A stretch of DNA of 64,000 nt from an uncultured Clostridia bacterium (GCA_944332455.1 CALVJY010000004.1:1-64000), one strand, 5' to 3'. Positions 27,090 through 36,281 are shown, counted from the first letter of the stretch. Numbers and translations: made by a program. The notes: generated by a model not told the origin, from the letters alone.

Positions 27090-27417
27090 GGGGGTTCTGT
27101 CCTGAATATACTTTTCAAGCTTCCTGCCGGGAAGGCCGGACGAACGGCAGAGGCGTTCCGAAAAGCGGAAGCCACTTTCCTTCGGTTCCGGCTTCCGGTC
27201 CGCCTTCTCGTGTGCAGAATTCCGCCCGGCGGTTCGAAAAAGTCAGCGTGCCGGGCGTTCGGCGGGGCCGCTTCCGGTTCGTCTTTCCGAGCGGTCAATG
27301 CTCCTTACGCTCGAATGGTCTTAAAAGGTCATGATCCGGTCACTCGGAGGGGCCCGCACCGGAAGCGGGATCGCCCTCAGGCTCGGCCTCGGGGGCGGTT
27401 TTGGGCTTTCGTCGGGA

Positions 27418-28638
27418 TCAGGTCCGGTCTTGGGCGGACGGCTCGTCGGAGATGTCGGCCTTGGGGGCAGGCTCCCCGGCGGCCTCTTCCGACGTTTCGG
27501 GCGGGGAGAAAGGCTCCCCGACGATCCAGCGGGCGATGTCCCGGCAGGCCTCCGGCTTTTTGATGCCGGCGATCCCGGTGCGAAGCTTCGCAAGCAGTTC
27601 GGGGTTGCCGGCGGCCTCCTCGATCACGGCGGTCAGCGGGCGGTCTTTGGTCACCCCCAGCGCCGCGTTGTGCTCCAGCAAAAATTTCCGGTTTTGCCGC
27701 TCCTGCTCGGCAAGGTGTTCGATCAGGACCATGGGCAGGTCCTTGTTCAGGCTTTCGTTGACCGACACGCCCCCGCACTTGCCGACCAGACAGTCGGCGG
27801 CCTCCATCATGACGTCCACATTGGTGACAAAGCCATAGTTTTTGACCAGGTGCGAAGTCTGCGTTCGGGAGAGAAAGCGCTCGATTTGGGCCTGTCCCCG
27901 GCTGTCCCGGCCGTTGACCATTAAAATCTGCAGCGGCGCTTTGACCTTGAGCAGCTGTTTGAGGATCTTTTTGCCCCCGCCCATGCCGCCGCCGCCCAGC
28001 ATCACCATGACCGTGAACCTCTCTTCCAGCCCCAGCGCCGCCCGGGCCTCGGCCTTGGGCATCCGCCGGCTGAAGGCCGCCCGGACCGGCTGCCCCAGGG
28101 GCAAAATCTGCTCCGGCCGGAACCCCTTTTTGATCAGCTCCGCCGTGAAGACCTCGTTCGGGGTAAAGATGACGTCTACCCCTGTGGTACACTCCCAAAA
28201 GGGATGCACCACGAAGTCAAACAGAATTTCACAGACCTTGGCAGGGATCTCCTGCGTCTCCCGGAGGTTGGTGAGGACCATGGCCGGCGAAAAATGGGTG
28301 CACATGATGGCGTCAGGCTGAAATTCCCGGATTTTTTCCAGAATTTTGGGAGCCTCCTTGCGGATGTACCACTGGGCCGGAGAACGCTTCCACTTTTTGG
28401 GATCTCTGCGCTGCTGCGACCGGAACACCCAATTATACAGCCACATAAAGCGCCGGCAGAGCAGCAGATAGCCCCGGTCGATGACCCGGAATTTGAACTT
28501 GCTCGCATAGGCCTTGAAGATGTCCACCACCTCGATCTCGGCCGCCTCCCCGGCCTCGGCCCGGATCTGCTCGATGAGGGCCTTGGCCATGGAGTTGTGC
28601 CCCTCCCCCGCCGTCACCGTGAAGATGAGAATTTTCAT
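27418..28638 (-). CDS. Diacylglycerol glycosyltransferase (MGDG synthase/UgtP-like)
   Basis: 406 residues of the GT28-like MGDG-synthase family. The N-terminal acceptor domain begins ILIFTVTAGEGHNSMAKAL (3-21), with the family GEGHN motif. The C-terminal donor domain has MVMLGGGGMGGGKK, VKNYGFVTNVDVMMEAAD and GKCGGVSVNESL, the nucleotide-sugar loop. It should transfer a hexose to diacylglycerol on the inner face of the membrane, making glycolipids or the anchor for lipoteichoic acid. The last about 40 residues are acidic low-complexity. GGGAGGAG stands 3 bp before the ATG. Last gene of the minus-strand operon from 33130. Confidence 0.88.
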   Translation of the reverse strand: MKILIFTVTAGEGHNSMAKALIEQIRAEAGEAAEIEVVDIFKAYASKFKFRVIDRGYLLLCRRFMWLYNWVFRSQQRRDPKKWKRSPAQWYIRKEAPKILEKIREFQPDAIMCTHFSPAMVLTNLRETQEIPAKVCEILFDFVVHPFWECTTGVDVIFTPNEVFTAELIKKGFRPEQILPLGQPVRAAFSRRMPKAEARAALGLEERFTVMVMLGGGGMGGGKKILKQLLKVKAPLQILMVNGRDSRGQAQIERFLSRTQTSHLVKNYGFVTNVDVMMEAADCLVGKCGGVSVNESLNKDLPMVLIEHLAEQERQNRKFLLEHNAALGVTKDRPLTAVIEEAAGNPELLAKLRTGIAGIKKPEACRDIARWIVGEPFSPPETSEEAAGEPAPKADISDEPSAQDRT

Positions 28639-28653
28639 GATCTCCTCCCTTTT

Positions 28654-30138
28654 TCAGCGCCGATCGGCCGGACCGGACAGACTCTGGACGGCCTCGGGCA
28701 GAAAGCCGGGCAGCTCGGAGGCCAGCACGCAGTACTCCCCCTTTTCCCGGGCGGCCAGCTCGCCGCAGCGGCCGTGCAGAAAGGCGGCGGCGCAGAGGGC
28801 GGAAAAGGGGTCGGCCCGGGTCAGCAGGCCGGCGGCGAACCCGGACAGGGCGTCCCCGCTGCCGGCCTTGGCCAGGGCGGGGCCTCCGGTCAGGTTGTAA
28901 CAGATCCGCTTTCCGTCGGTCACCCGGGTGGTGTGGCCCTTCAGCAGCAGGACCAGGTCGTTCCGGGCGGCGTAGTCCAGCAGTTCCCCGTCCGAAAAGT
29001 CGGTCCCGGCCCTGCCGGTCAGCCGGGAGAACTCCCCCGGATGCGGGGTCAGGCAGAGGGGGCCGTGGGGGCGCTCGAAGCGGCGCCTGTCCCGCCGGGC
29101 CACGGCGTTCAGGGCGTCGGCGTCCAGCAGCAGCGACCCGCGGAAGCGGTCCAGCAGAAAGTCCACGGCCGCGTAGACTTCGTCCGAGTCCCCCAGCCCC
29201 ATGCCCACGGCCAGCACCCGGGAGGAGAGCAGCTTTTCCAGCTCCTCCGGGCAAAAGCCGAGGTGACCGAGCGCCTTTTCGGAGAGGGGGAACAGCACGG
29301 TCTCGGTCACCCGCTGCTGATAGGTCGGCAGCAGGCTTTTCGGCACCGCCAGCCGGCACAGCCCCGCCCCCTCCAGCAGGGCGGCCGCGGCCGTCTGCGC
29401 GATCAGGGCGGCCCCGAAGTACTCATTACAGCCGGCGATCAGGGTGACGGTCCCCGCGCTCCCCTTGTGCAGGAAGGGATCCCGGGGCGGAAAGAGGGCG
29501 GCGACATCGGCCTCCTCCCATACCAGCCGCTCCCCCGCGGTGGGGATGCCGGCGTCGGCCGCGATCAGCTTTCCGCACAGCCTGCGGCCGGATTCGGTCA
29601 TCTGCCCGGCCTTGAAGGCGGCCATGCTGACGGTCAGATCGGCCTTGACGCAGGGGCCGAGGGGGATCCCGGCGTCTCCGTCCATTCCCGAGGGCAGGTC
29701 GCAGGCGATCACCGCGCCGGGAAAGGCGTTGATCTTCCGGACGGCTTCGGCGAACACCCCCTCGGGCGGACGGGTCAGCCCCACCCCGAAGAGGGCGTCG
29801 ACCACGGCCTCCCCCCGAAAGGCCTCCGGCAGCGAGCGCATCACCTCGCCCCCCTCGGCCTCGACCTGTTCCAGATAGCGGACCAGGCCGGGAGAGAGCT
29901 TTTCACCCAGCACCACGGCCAGATCCTTTTTGCCCTGCCGCAGCCGCCGCAGGATGAGGGCCAGGCCGTCCGCCCCGTTGTTGCCGGGGCCGCAGACCGC
30001 CGTCAGCACGTCAAACGGCCGGCAGACTTCCTCCAGCCCGCCGGCCGCCTTCCAGATCAGCTCGGTCTCCGGACTGCCCGCGCGCTGTGCGGCGCGGTCG
30101 AATTCGCGCATTTCCGCGACCGAAACGATATGCTTCAA
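28654..30138 (-). CDS. nnr: Bifunctional NAD(P)HX epimerase / ADP-dependent dehydratase
   Basis: 494 residues. The N-terminal YjeF_N domain epimerises damaged NAD(P)H hydrates (GPGNNGADGLALILRRL near 47-63, CDLPSGMDGD). The C-terminal ribokinase-like domain dehydrates them with ADP (KGSAGTVTLIAG, LLDADALN, LTPHPGEFSRL, AGSGDALSGFAAGLL). The fused form is the standard bacterial repair enzyme. Start chosen at a TTG (30138) because GGGGAGG precedes it by 8 bp and the protein then begins LKHIVSVAEMREFD as in the family; a long upstream extension is GC-rich noncoding sequence. Follows the hydrogenase gene by about 295 bp, which holds nothing I recognise. Confidence 0.93.
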   Translation of the reverse strand: MKHIVSVAEMREFDRAAQRAGSPETELIWKAAGGLEEVCRPFDVLTAVCGPGNNGADGLALILRRLRQGKKDLAVVLGEKLSPGLVRYLEQVEAEGGEVMRSLPEAFRGEAVVDALFGVGLTRPPEGVFAEAVRKINAFPGAVIACDLPSGMDGDAGIPLGPCVKADLTVSMAAFKAGQMTESGRRLCGKLIAADAGIPTAGERLVWEEADVAALFPPRDPFLHKGSAGTVTLIAGCNEYFGAALIAQTAAAALLEGAGLCRLAVPKSLLPTYQQRVTETVLFPLSEKALGHLGFCPEELEKLLSSRVLAVGMGLGDSDEVYAAVDFLLDRFRGSLLLDADALNAVARRDRRRFERPHGPLCLTPHPGEFSRLTGRAGTDFSDGELLDYAARNDLVLLLKGHTTRVTDGKRICYNLTGGPALAKAGSGDALSGFAAGLLTRADPFSALCAAAFLHGRCGELAAREKGEYCVLASELPGFLPEAVQSLSGPADRR

Positions 30139-30433
30139 TTCTGTTACCTCCCCTGTCCCGGACGGTGTGCCGGGTTTTCCGGGCCTTCCGGCCACGGGCG
30201 GCCGCTTTCGACAGGAGCGGCCAAAATAGGCCTTGTTTTGAAAAAGAGAACGGCTCCGGCTCTTCTCCGCCTCGGACCGCTTTTCCGGGAAAGAAAGCGC
30301 CGCCGCCTTCTTCCGGAAAGGCCCGAAACGCCCTTGCGGAAGAGGCCGAAGCGCACACGCTCGCCCTGTCCTCTTCCGGCAGGCCGGAACCGGTGGTCGG
30401 GCGCTTCGGGCCGGCCCTGTTCGGGCGGGCCGC

Positions 30434-31678
30434 TCAGCCCTTCTTTTCCCGGCGCTCGCAGGCGCTCTCGGGGACCAGGCCGTTGACCACGTCCTCGGCA
30501 AAGGCCCGGCAGGAGGGCGCCCCGCAGGCCCCGCAGTCCAGCCGGGGCAGGCCGGCCAGCAGTTCTTCCACCTTCTGCATCTTCTGCAGGGCCACGAACA
30601 TATTCTGGTCCAGCTTGAACACCGGCATGATCTCGGGGTCGTTGTTCCACAGGTAGAAGTCCTTTTCGTGCGGCACTTCCTTCAGGTTGTTCTTGGAGAC
30701 CGGCATATACTTGCGCAGGGCCTGGATGCGGGCCTTGGCCACAAAGGGGTTTTCGATGTTCAGCACCCCGCCCACGCAGCCGCCCGGGCAGGCGTTCAGC
30801 TCCACGAAGTCCACGTCCTGGATCTTTTCGTCCTCGATCTCCTCCAGCACCGAGATGCAGTTTTCCACCCCGTCGGCGGCCAGATAGTTGTCCCGCAGCA
30901 CCCCGGCGGACTCGCCGCCGCTGGAGGCCCAGCCGATGCCCACGATGCCGCACTGGGCCAGCGGGCGGGGGTTTTTGACCGATTTCATGGCGTCCAGCAG
31001 CCGGAAGTAGACCTCGCTTTCGGCCAGCACGCCGTCCACCAGGTTGGCGTCCGCCCCCAGCCCCCGGTGCAGGGCAAAGACCTTGGCCGGACAGGGCGAG
31101 ATGAAAAAGACGCCGATCTTTTCGGGGGGCAGACCGCTTTCCCGGACCGCCTTTTCCCGGGCCAGCTTGGCGGCCACGTCCACGGGGGCGATGACCGGCA
31201 GCAGGTTCTCCTTCAGGCGGTGGAAGCGAATGAGGATGAGCTCCACCACGGCCGGGCAGGCCGAACTGATGACCGGCTTTTTGGGGTTGCCGGCCATGTA
31301 CTTCCGGGTGAAGTCCGAGATCAGCTCGGCCCCCTGGGCCACCTCGTAGACCATGTCGAAGCCCAGCTTTAACAGCCCCTCCAGCACCACGTTGATGTCG
31401 TCGAGGTTGTGGAACTGTCCGTAGAGAGAGGGCGCGGGCAGGGCCACCTTGTACTCGTAGTCATGGATCAGATCAAAGGGATCGTAGACCGCCCGCTTGG
31501 CCTGATGGGCGCAGGCGCGGATACACTCTCCGCAGCCGATGCACCGGTCGTAGAGAATGGTCGCCTTGCCGTTCCGCACCCGGATGGCCTCGGTGGGGCA
31601 TCGCTTCATGCAGTTGATGCACCCTTTGCACCGGTCGCTGTCCAGGCGCACGGTGTGAAATTCTTTGTCACCTAACAT
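30434..31678 (-). CDS. Sensory-type [FeFe]-hydrogenase large-subunit-like protein
   Basis: 414 residues. Two N-terminal [4Fe-4S] ferredoxin motifs (Cys17/20/23/27 and Cys46/49/52/56). The H-cluster ligands are conserved: SSACPA (Cys141), SPCPAK (Cys196) and NACPGGC (Cys297, Cys301). In catalytic enzymes the first motif is TSCCP, whose first Cys is the proton-transfer residue; here it is Ala140, as reported for putative sensory group C/D enzymes. A C-terminal DCGACGAPSC cluster domain (381-390, plus Cys407) is added. It therefore probably senses H2 or redox state rather than producing H2. Encoded just after a GHKL ATPase and a DRTGG protein. AGAGGGG precedes the ATG. HydE/F/G maturases are not in the window. 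Confidence 0.85.
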   Translation of the reverse strand: MLGDKEFHTVRLDSDRCKGCINCMKRCPTEAIRVRNGKATILYDRCIGCGECIRACAHQAKRAVYDPFDLIHDYEYKVALPAPSLYGQFHNLDDINVVLEGLLKLGFDMVYEVAQGAELISDFTRKYMAGNPKKPVISSACPAVVELILIRFHRLKENLLPVIAPVDVAAKLAREKAVRESGLPPEKIGVFFISPCPAKVFALHRGLGADANLVDGVLAESEVYFRLLDAMKSVKNPRPLAQCGIVGIGWASSGGESAGVLRDNYLAADGVENCISVLEEIEDEKIQDVDFVELNACPGGCVGGVLNIENPFVAKARIQALRKYMPVSKNNLKEVPHEKDFYLWNNDPEIMPVFKLDQNMFVALQKMQKVEELLAGLPRLDCGACGAPSCRAFAEDVVNGLVPESACERREKKG

Positions 31679-31754
31679 GATTTTCCCCTCTTGGCTCCCG
31701 CCGCCGCAAAGGCCGGCTGCTTCCCCGCGGAAAGGAGCGGCAAAGCGGCATTTT

Positions 31755-32177
31755 TTACAGGTTGATGCGCATGGTCACGGTGGTGCCCTTGCCCACCTCG
31801 GATTCCAGCTTCATCTCGTCGCTGTACTTTTTCATGTTGGGCAAGCCCATGCCCGCCCCGAAGCCCAGCGAACGGATGGCGTCCGGCGCGGTGGAGTAGC
31901 CCTCCTGCATGGCCAGATCGATGTCGGCGATGCCGGGGCCGTCGTCCGAGAGCACCAGCTCCACGTGGGTGGGCCAGATGGCGACGTCCGCCCGTCCCCC
32001 CTTGGCGTGGATGACCATGTTGATCTCGCCCTCGTACATGGCGATGGAGACCTTGCGGACCACGGCCGGGTCCACGCCGATCTGTTTGAGTCGCATTTTG
32101 ACGGCTTCGCTTGCCGCCCCCGCGGAGGCAAAGTTTTCGCCGTCCACCTCGAAGTGCAGGCGGATGGGCTCGGTCAT
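31755..32177 (-). CDS. GHKL ATPase, anti-sigma-factor-kinase-like
   Basis: 140 residues with the Bergerat ATP fold of RsbW/SpoIIAB-like Ser/Thr kinases: N-box EGEINMVIHA, G1 box DDGPGIADID, G2 box GFGAGMGLPNMKKY, and GKGTTVTM. No histidine phospho-acceptor or sensor domain. Start at MTEPIRLHFE overlaps the stop of the DRTGG gene by 4 bp (ATGA). The gene is followed 76 bp later by the sensory hydrogenase gene. Such ATPases commonly accompany [FeFe]-hydrogenase loci in Clostridia; the target protein is unknown. Confidence 0.85.
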   Translation of the reverse strand: MTEPIRLHFEVDGENFASAGAASEAVKMRLKQIGVDPAVVRKVSIAMYEGEINMVIHAKGGRADVAIWPTHVELVLSDDGPGIADIDLAMQEGYSTAPDAIRSLGFGAGMGLPNMKKYSDEMKLESEVGKGTTVTMRINL

Positions 32178-32527
32178 ACCGTGATCTCGCCCGCTCCCAG
32201 CCCGTTTTTGTAGAGGATGCCGCAGGCGGGGTACATGCGCATGTTCGAGCAAAGGAGCACGATGCCCTTGGTGATGGCAAAGTCGATCATGGCGGGATCC
32301 GGCCGTTTTCCGCGGATGAAGACCACGCACTTCATGTCCATCATCTCGGCGGTGCGGATGACCTGCAGATTGACAAGGCCGGTCAACAGGACGGCCTGAT
32401 CCTTGACAAAGGCCAGCACGTCGCTCATCATGTCCGACCCGCAGGCCGAGTGGACCTCGGTGTCCAGCAGCTTTTCGCAGCAGAGCACTTCGGCGTGCAG
32501 CAGGGTCGCAACTTCTCTGATCGTCAT
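32174..32527 (-). CDS. DRTGG-domain protein
   Basis: 117 residues, essentially one DRTGG domain (REVATLLHAEVLCCEKLLD, DMMSDVLAFVKDQAVLLTG, GIVLLCSNMRMYPACGILY). This domain is found with CBS domains and in phosphotransacetylases and is thought to be regulatory. The gene overlaps the start of the GHKL ATPase gene. GAGGATCC lies upstream of the ATG. Conserved pairing with the ATPase and an [FeFe]-hydrogenase suggests one signalling unit. Confidence 0.85.
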   Translation of the reverse strand: MTIREVATLLHAEVLCCEKLLDTEVHSACGSDMMSDVLAFVKDQAVLLTGLVNLQVIRTAEMMDMKCVVFIRGKRPDPAMIDFAITKGIVLLCSNMRMYPACGILYKNGLGAGEITV

Positions 32528-32629
32528 AGTAGGATCCTCTTTTTTTGAATTTTGGCGCGCAGTGCGCGGGTCTTTTCTGAAATTTTGCCCCGCCTTCCGG
32601 ACGGGCTTTCCGCTTTTGCGGTCTTGGCT

Positions 32630-33130
32630 TTAATCCTCGTCCAGGTCGCCCTTGGGCAGGATCTCGGGGTTGAGGGCCTCGAACCCGGTGCCGTCCAGCA
32701 GATCGTCGTCGTCCCCTTCGGTCAGCTGGACGATCTCGGTCTTCTGGTGCAGCCGCTGGTACATGGCCTCGGGGGAGATGCCGGAAAAGGCCGACAGCCC
32801 GATGGCGAAGGCGGACACCAGATCCCGGGCGGCGTCTCCGGCGTCCCGCCGAAGCTCCCTGACGAGGGTCTCGGGTTTTTGGTCTTTTTCTTCTTCGGCT
32901 TCGCCGTCTTCGAACTCCGGTTCTTCGCCGGCTTCGGCAGGTGTTTCGGCTGCGCTGTCTTCCGGCTCCTCTCTCTCTCCGTCATCGGAGAGGGTCTCCG
33001 GCCCGGCTTCCGATCCTTCGGCGCTGCGGTCTTCGGGGAAAGTCCCCCTCTCTTTGTCTTCGGAGGGGGCCGTGGGCCCGCTCCCGTTCAGCGTGTCGGC
33101 CGCTTTCGGGGCCGTCTGTTCTTTTGCCAT
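32630..33130 (-). CDS. Acidic, partly disordered hypothetical protein
   Basis: 166 residues. Residues 1-85 are dominated by Glu, Asp, Ala, Pro and Ser and are predicted disordered; residues about 90-135 (ETLVRELRRDAGDAARDL, GLSAFSGISPEAMYQRLHQK) may form helices; the end is acidic again. No family recognised. Start at MAKEQTAPKA has AAGGAAA upstream; it is the first gene after a good sigma-A promoter (33170-33198) and is followed by the DRTGG gene after about 100 bp, so it may lead the hydrogenase-sensor operon. Confidence 0.6.
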   Translation of the reverse strand: MAKEQTAPKAADTLNGSGPTAPSEDKERGTFPEDRSAEGSEAGPETLSDDGEREEPEDSAAETPAEAGEEPEFEDGEAEEEKDQKPETLVRELRRDAGDAARDLVSAFAIGLSAFSGISPEAMYQRLHQKTEIVQLTEGDDDDLLDGTGFEALNPEILPKGDLDED

Positions 33131-33169
33131 CGTCTTTCCTTCGTCCGCCCGCTCTGGGGGGACAACTCT

Positions 33170-33198
33170 AGTATAGCACACTCGGCGGGGAATTTCAA
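33170..33198 (-). promoter_or_regulatory. Promoter of the hydrogenase-sensor operon
   Basis: TTGAAA (33198-33193), 17 bp, TATACT (33175-33170), 40 bp upstream of the start at 33130. Confidence 0.8.
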
Positions 33199-33235
33199 TC
33201 CTTTTTCCGAAAAACCCCGAGAAAGGGGGCTTTTT

Positions 33236-33826
33236 TCAGCGATCGCCGTCCAATTCGTCCAGCGAGAGGTCAAAGGCGGGCAGGCAGTGTTCGGCAAACC
33301 AGGCCACCGGGGGGTCGGCCTTCAGCTTTTCGACCTCGGCGCCGATGGTCTGGGCGGCCTTGGCAAATTCCCGGTTGCCCGCCCGCAGCTCCTCCTTGCA
33401 CTTGATCAGGGCGCAGAGCTTGTCGGCGGCCTTCATCAGGGCGTACTCCCGGCAGGTCTTGTCGGGCAGCAGCAGGGGTTCATACCGCCGCCGCAGGGGC
33501 TGGGGCAGATCCTCCAGCAGTTTGCGGCTGGCCCTGTCCTCCAGCTCCTTGTAGGCCGTGTTCAGGGCCTGGTTGCCGTACTTGATGGGGGTGGGGAGAT
33601 CCCCGGTCAGCACCTCCGAGGACTCGTGAAAGACGGACAGCAGGGCGGTCTTTTCCTCGTCCACTCCCTCGCCGAACTCCTCGTTGGCGATGACCGCCAG
33701 CGCGTGGGCGACCACCGTGACGTTGAGGGCGTGCTCGGACACGTTTTCGGTGACCGTGGAGTGCATCAGCGACCAGCGGTTGATGTACTTTAATCTGTTT
33801 AAATAGGCAAAAAATCGAATATCCAT
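33236..33826 (-). CDS. HD-domain 5'-nucleotidase (YfbR-like)
   Basis: 196 residues. HD signature residues are clear: RWSLMHSTVTENVSEHA (about 17-33), VFHESSEVLTGDLPTPIKYG (about 64-83) and MKAADKLCALIKCKEE. The pattern matches YfbR, which dephosphorylates deoxyribonucleoside 5'-monophosphates. Start MDIRFFAYLNRLKYINRW matches the family; the sequence upstream is a CCGGCC hairpin repeat and offers no clear ribosome-binding site, as at the PHP gene. Confidence 0.88.
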   Translation of the reverse strand: MDIRFFAYLNRLKYINRWSLMHSTVTENVSEHALNVTVVAHALAVIANEEFGEGVDEEKTALLSVFHESSEVLTGDLPTPIKYGNQALNTAYKELEDRASRKLLEDLPQPLRRRYEPLLLPDKTCREYALMKAADKLCALIKCKEELRAGNREFAKAAQTIGAEVEKLKADPPVAWFAEHCLPAFDLSLDELDGDR

Positions 33827-33830
33827 AATT

Positions 33831-34160
33831 TTTTTCCGGCCAGACGTCATTTTTCGCTTTGCGAAAAATGAGCCGGGCTTAATGGGACAACCACGGTTCG
33901 CTTTGTTTGCAACAAAGCTCTGCCGTGTTTTTCCCCTTTTCAAAATAAGTGCAGGAAACCAAGGTTGATTCTGATTTTAAATTTGTGTGGGCGCGCAAAA
34001 AGGTGCCGGTGGCACCCACCTCTTTCCTCCCGTGGTTTTGCTCACCGCAAAACCACGATCGTGCAAAAGCCCGGCACAGGTCCGGCCTTTTGCGGAAACA
34101 CTTTTCCGGCCAGACGCAAAATTCGCCTATGGCGAATTTTGGCCGGACTTGAGGGACAAG
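33831..34160 (+). repeat. Compound hairpin block upstream of the HD gene
   Basis: CCGGCC repeat with variant tail (33836-33890), then hairpins including GTGGTTTTGC/GCAAAACCAC and TTTTGC-type arms, then a second full CCGGCC repeat (34106-34159) ending GAGGGACAA. Same order of elements as 13918-14130. Confidence 0.8.
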
Positions 34161-35110
34161 GCGGCAGCGCCGCCGGGCCATAGCGCCCGTCACAAAGGGA
34201 GGGTAAAAAAGTTACTGTTCTCGCTCTGTCTTTTTGTCGAACTGTTTGCCTGACGGCAAACTCGATATGGGCGGCAGCGCCGCCGGGCCATAGCGCCCGT
34301 CACAAAGGAAGGGTAAAAGGGTTGCCGTTCTCGCTCCGTCTTTATGTCGATATGTTTGCCTGACGGCAAACTCGATATTTGCCCGCTTCGCAGGCAATCG
34401 ATATGAATGGCCTAGCTTCTTGTCTTTTCCCTCTGTAATTTGTCCCGCCATATTTGGAATAAAGATCAAGACAGAGGCCCCGAATCCGGCCATTCGTATT
34501 GGATGAAACAGATCGAAAGCCGTACGATTTATTAAAACACATCGCAGGAACAAGCGATCTGGTTTTCTGTTTGCCCCGAGTGGGCGTACAGAAAGGTGCC
34601 GGTGGCACCCCGCCATCGTCACGACGAGATGGAAAACCCGGTGCGAGGATAGACTTTGCGAAGCAAAACAATCAGAATGAGTATAAAAGTTCTTTGTTAT
34701 GTGGTCGTCCAAAACGTGGCGCGAAGCGGCACATATCGAGCAAGGCGAAGCTGTATATATCGTCTAAAATCCATCGCAGGGAAACAAATCAATTTATCCG
34801 GTCACCCGGAGTGGGCGTACAAGCCCGGTGCCGCCGGCACCGGAGCCTTGCATATCGAGTGGGCGAAAGCCCACATATCGAGCGAGGCTTAGCCTCGCAT
34901 ATCGACATAAATTCATCGCAGGATAAATCAATCATTTCTCCCACTCCATACGAGTGGGCGTGCCTTCATGGCGGCGATGCCGCCTGGGAACAAACAATCA
35001 ATATTCCCGCTTAGTCAGAGTGTGCGTTCGCGCCCGGTGCCGCCGGCACCTGGGCGCGCCTTCCGGGCGGCGATGCCGCCTGCCTCAGGCACCCGGCGAC
35101 GCCGCCCTTT
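34160..35110 (+). repeat. Largest hairpin-cassette block (about 950 bp)
   Basis: Contains GGCGGCAGCGCCGCC repeats, TCGATAT-linked hairpins GTTTGCC/GGCAAAC and TTGCCCGC/GCAGGCAA (34225-34400), the GAATGGCC/GGCCATTC long-range inverted repeat (about 34405-34500), then an ATATCGA-linked cassette (about 34710-34910) and a series of end modules. No open reading frame with a ribosome-binding site is present. Confidence 0.82.
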
Positions 35111-35133
35111 TATTATTATACCCGATAAAACGT

Positions 35134-35162
35134 TTGACACCAACCGTTTTTCGGAGTATAAT
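35134..35162 (+). promoter_or_regulatory. Consensus promoter of thiT
   Basis: TTGACA (35134-35139), 17 bp, TATAAT (35157-35162). The transcript should start near 35169, just before the riboswitch. Confidence 0.9.
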
Positions 35163-35179
35163 AGAAAACAATTTCATAG

Positions 35180-35262
35180 CAATACCGCTGGGGGTGCCGT
35201 CACCGGCTGAGATCATACCCTTTGAACCTGCGCAGGGCAATGCCTGTCTGGGAAGCAAGGAT
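35180..35262 (+). promoter_or_regulatory. TPP riboswitch (THI element)
   Basis: Shows the conserved TPP aptamer pieces in order: GGGGGTGCC, GGCTGAGATCATACCC, TTTGAACCTG, then GGGCAATGCC and CTGGGAAGC. It directly precedes thiT, so thiamine pyrophosphate should repress the transporter gene. Confidence 0.93.
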
Positions 35263-35273
35263 ACGCGATGTTT

Positions 35274-35307
35274 GGCCCCCGCACGCCGTCCGGCGTCCGG
35301 GGGCTTT
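35274..35307 (+). terminator. Riboswitch expression-platform hairpin
   Basis: GCCCCCG / CGGGGGC with an inner ACGCCG/CGGCGT stem, followed by only TTT. It likely acts as the regulated terminator between the aptamer and the AAGGAGAG ribosome-binding site. Confidence 0.6.
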
Positions 35308-35341
35308 GCCATGGCTCCGAAGCGGTAGAAGGAGAGTGTTT

Positions 35342-36094
35342 ATGCCGCTTTTCAACCTGTTCCTCTTTTCGGAAGAGGACCCCATGCAGGGGACCATTGA
35401 TCTGGTCCACCTGATCACCGTCATTGCCCTGGCCCTGCTGGCCGTGGTCATCATCGTGCTGGCCGTGAGCAGCGCCAAGTCCGGCAAAATGGACACCCGG
35501 TCGCTGACCTACGGCGCAGTCTGCGTGGCGGCCTCGTTCGTGCTTTCTTTTTTGAAGTACTCCATGCCCTTCGGCGGGTCGGTCACCCTGGCCAGCCTGA
35601 TCCCCCTGTTCCTGTACGCCTATGCCTTCGGCCCGGTCAAGGGGCTGCTGGCCGGCGTGGTCTACGGCCTGCTGCAGTTCGTGCAGGACGCCTGGTTCCT
35701 GAACGGCCTGCAGTTTTTGCTGGACTATCCCCTGGCCTTCGCGGGCGTGGCCCTGGCCGGCGTCTTCCGCAAGCCCTTCCGCGACAAGCCCGCCGCGGCC
35801 TTCTGCGGACTGGCGGCCTTTATGATCTGCCGGGTGATCATGCACCTGTTCTCGGGCATCATCTTTGTGGAGGCCGGCATGGTCTCGGACACCATCTTCG
35901 GGCCGGGCAGCCAGTTCGCGCCGGTGGTCTACTCCCTGATCTACAACCTGACCTACCTGATCCCGGACTACGCCATCTGCTTTGCCGCCCTGGGCGTGCT
36001 GGTGGGCAGCAAGTCCTTCAACACCCTGGTGGGCATGATGCAGCGGCCGGCGCTGAAAAAGCCTGCGAACGAGGACCCCGTCGCCAAAAACTGA
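35342..36094 (+). CDS. thiT: Thiamine ECF transporter substrate-binding subunit ThiT
   Basis: 250 residues, very hydrophobic, about six to seven membrane segments. The core from residue about 50 matches ThiT (YGAVCVAASFVLSFLKY, PLFLYAYAFGPVKGLLAG, GLLQFVQDAWFLNGLQFLLD, LAFAGVALAGVF). ThiT binds thiamine outside and works with a shared EcfA/A'/T module encoded elsewhere. About 45 extra N-terminal residues with one additional membrane segment exceed the usual size near 190. Start MPLFNLF has AAGGAGAG 6 bp upstream. Regulation by the TPP riboswitch is evident. Confidence 0.93.
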   Translation: MPLFNLFLFSEEDPMQGTIDLVHLITVIALALLAVVIIVLAVSSAKSGKMDTRSLTYGAVCVAASFVLSFLKYSMPFGGSVTLASLIPLFLYAYAFGPVKGLLAGVVYGLLQFVQDAWFLNGLQFLLDYPLAFAGVALAGVFRKPFRDKPAAAFCGLAAFMICRVIMHLFSGIIFVEAGMVSDTIFGPGSQFAPVVYSLIYNLTYLIPDYAICFAALGVLVGSKSFNTLVGMMQRPALKKPANEDPVAKN

Positions 36095-36253
36095 GGCCTT
36101 CAAAGCGGCCGCGATTTCAGAATCGAATCGTGTTGCCGTCATTTGAATTTGGCTCTGTGATCAATGTTGGGCCGAAGGAAACTCACTCCGACAGTGATCT
36201 GATCTTATGCAGGAAAAGAGAAGCATGAAAAGCGCTTTTCCTGCCGTACACCA

Positions 36254-36281
36254 GCGGCCGCCATTGGGCGGCCGCTTTTTT
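36254..36281 (+). terminator. Terminator of thiT
   Basis: GCGGCCGCC ATT GGGCGGCCGC followed by six T, 160 bp after the stop codon. I see no gene in 36095-36416. Confidence 0.88.
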
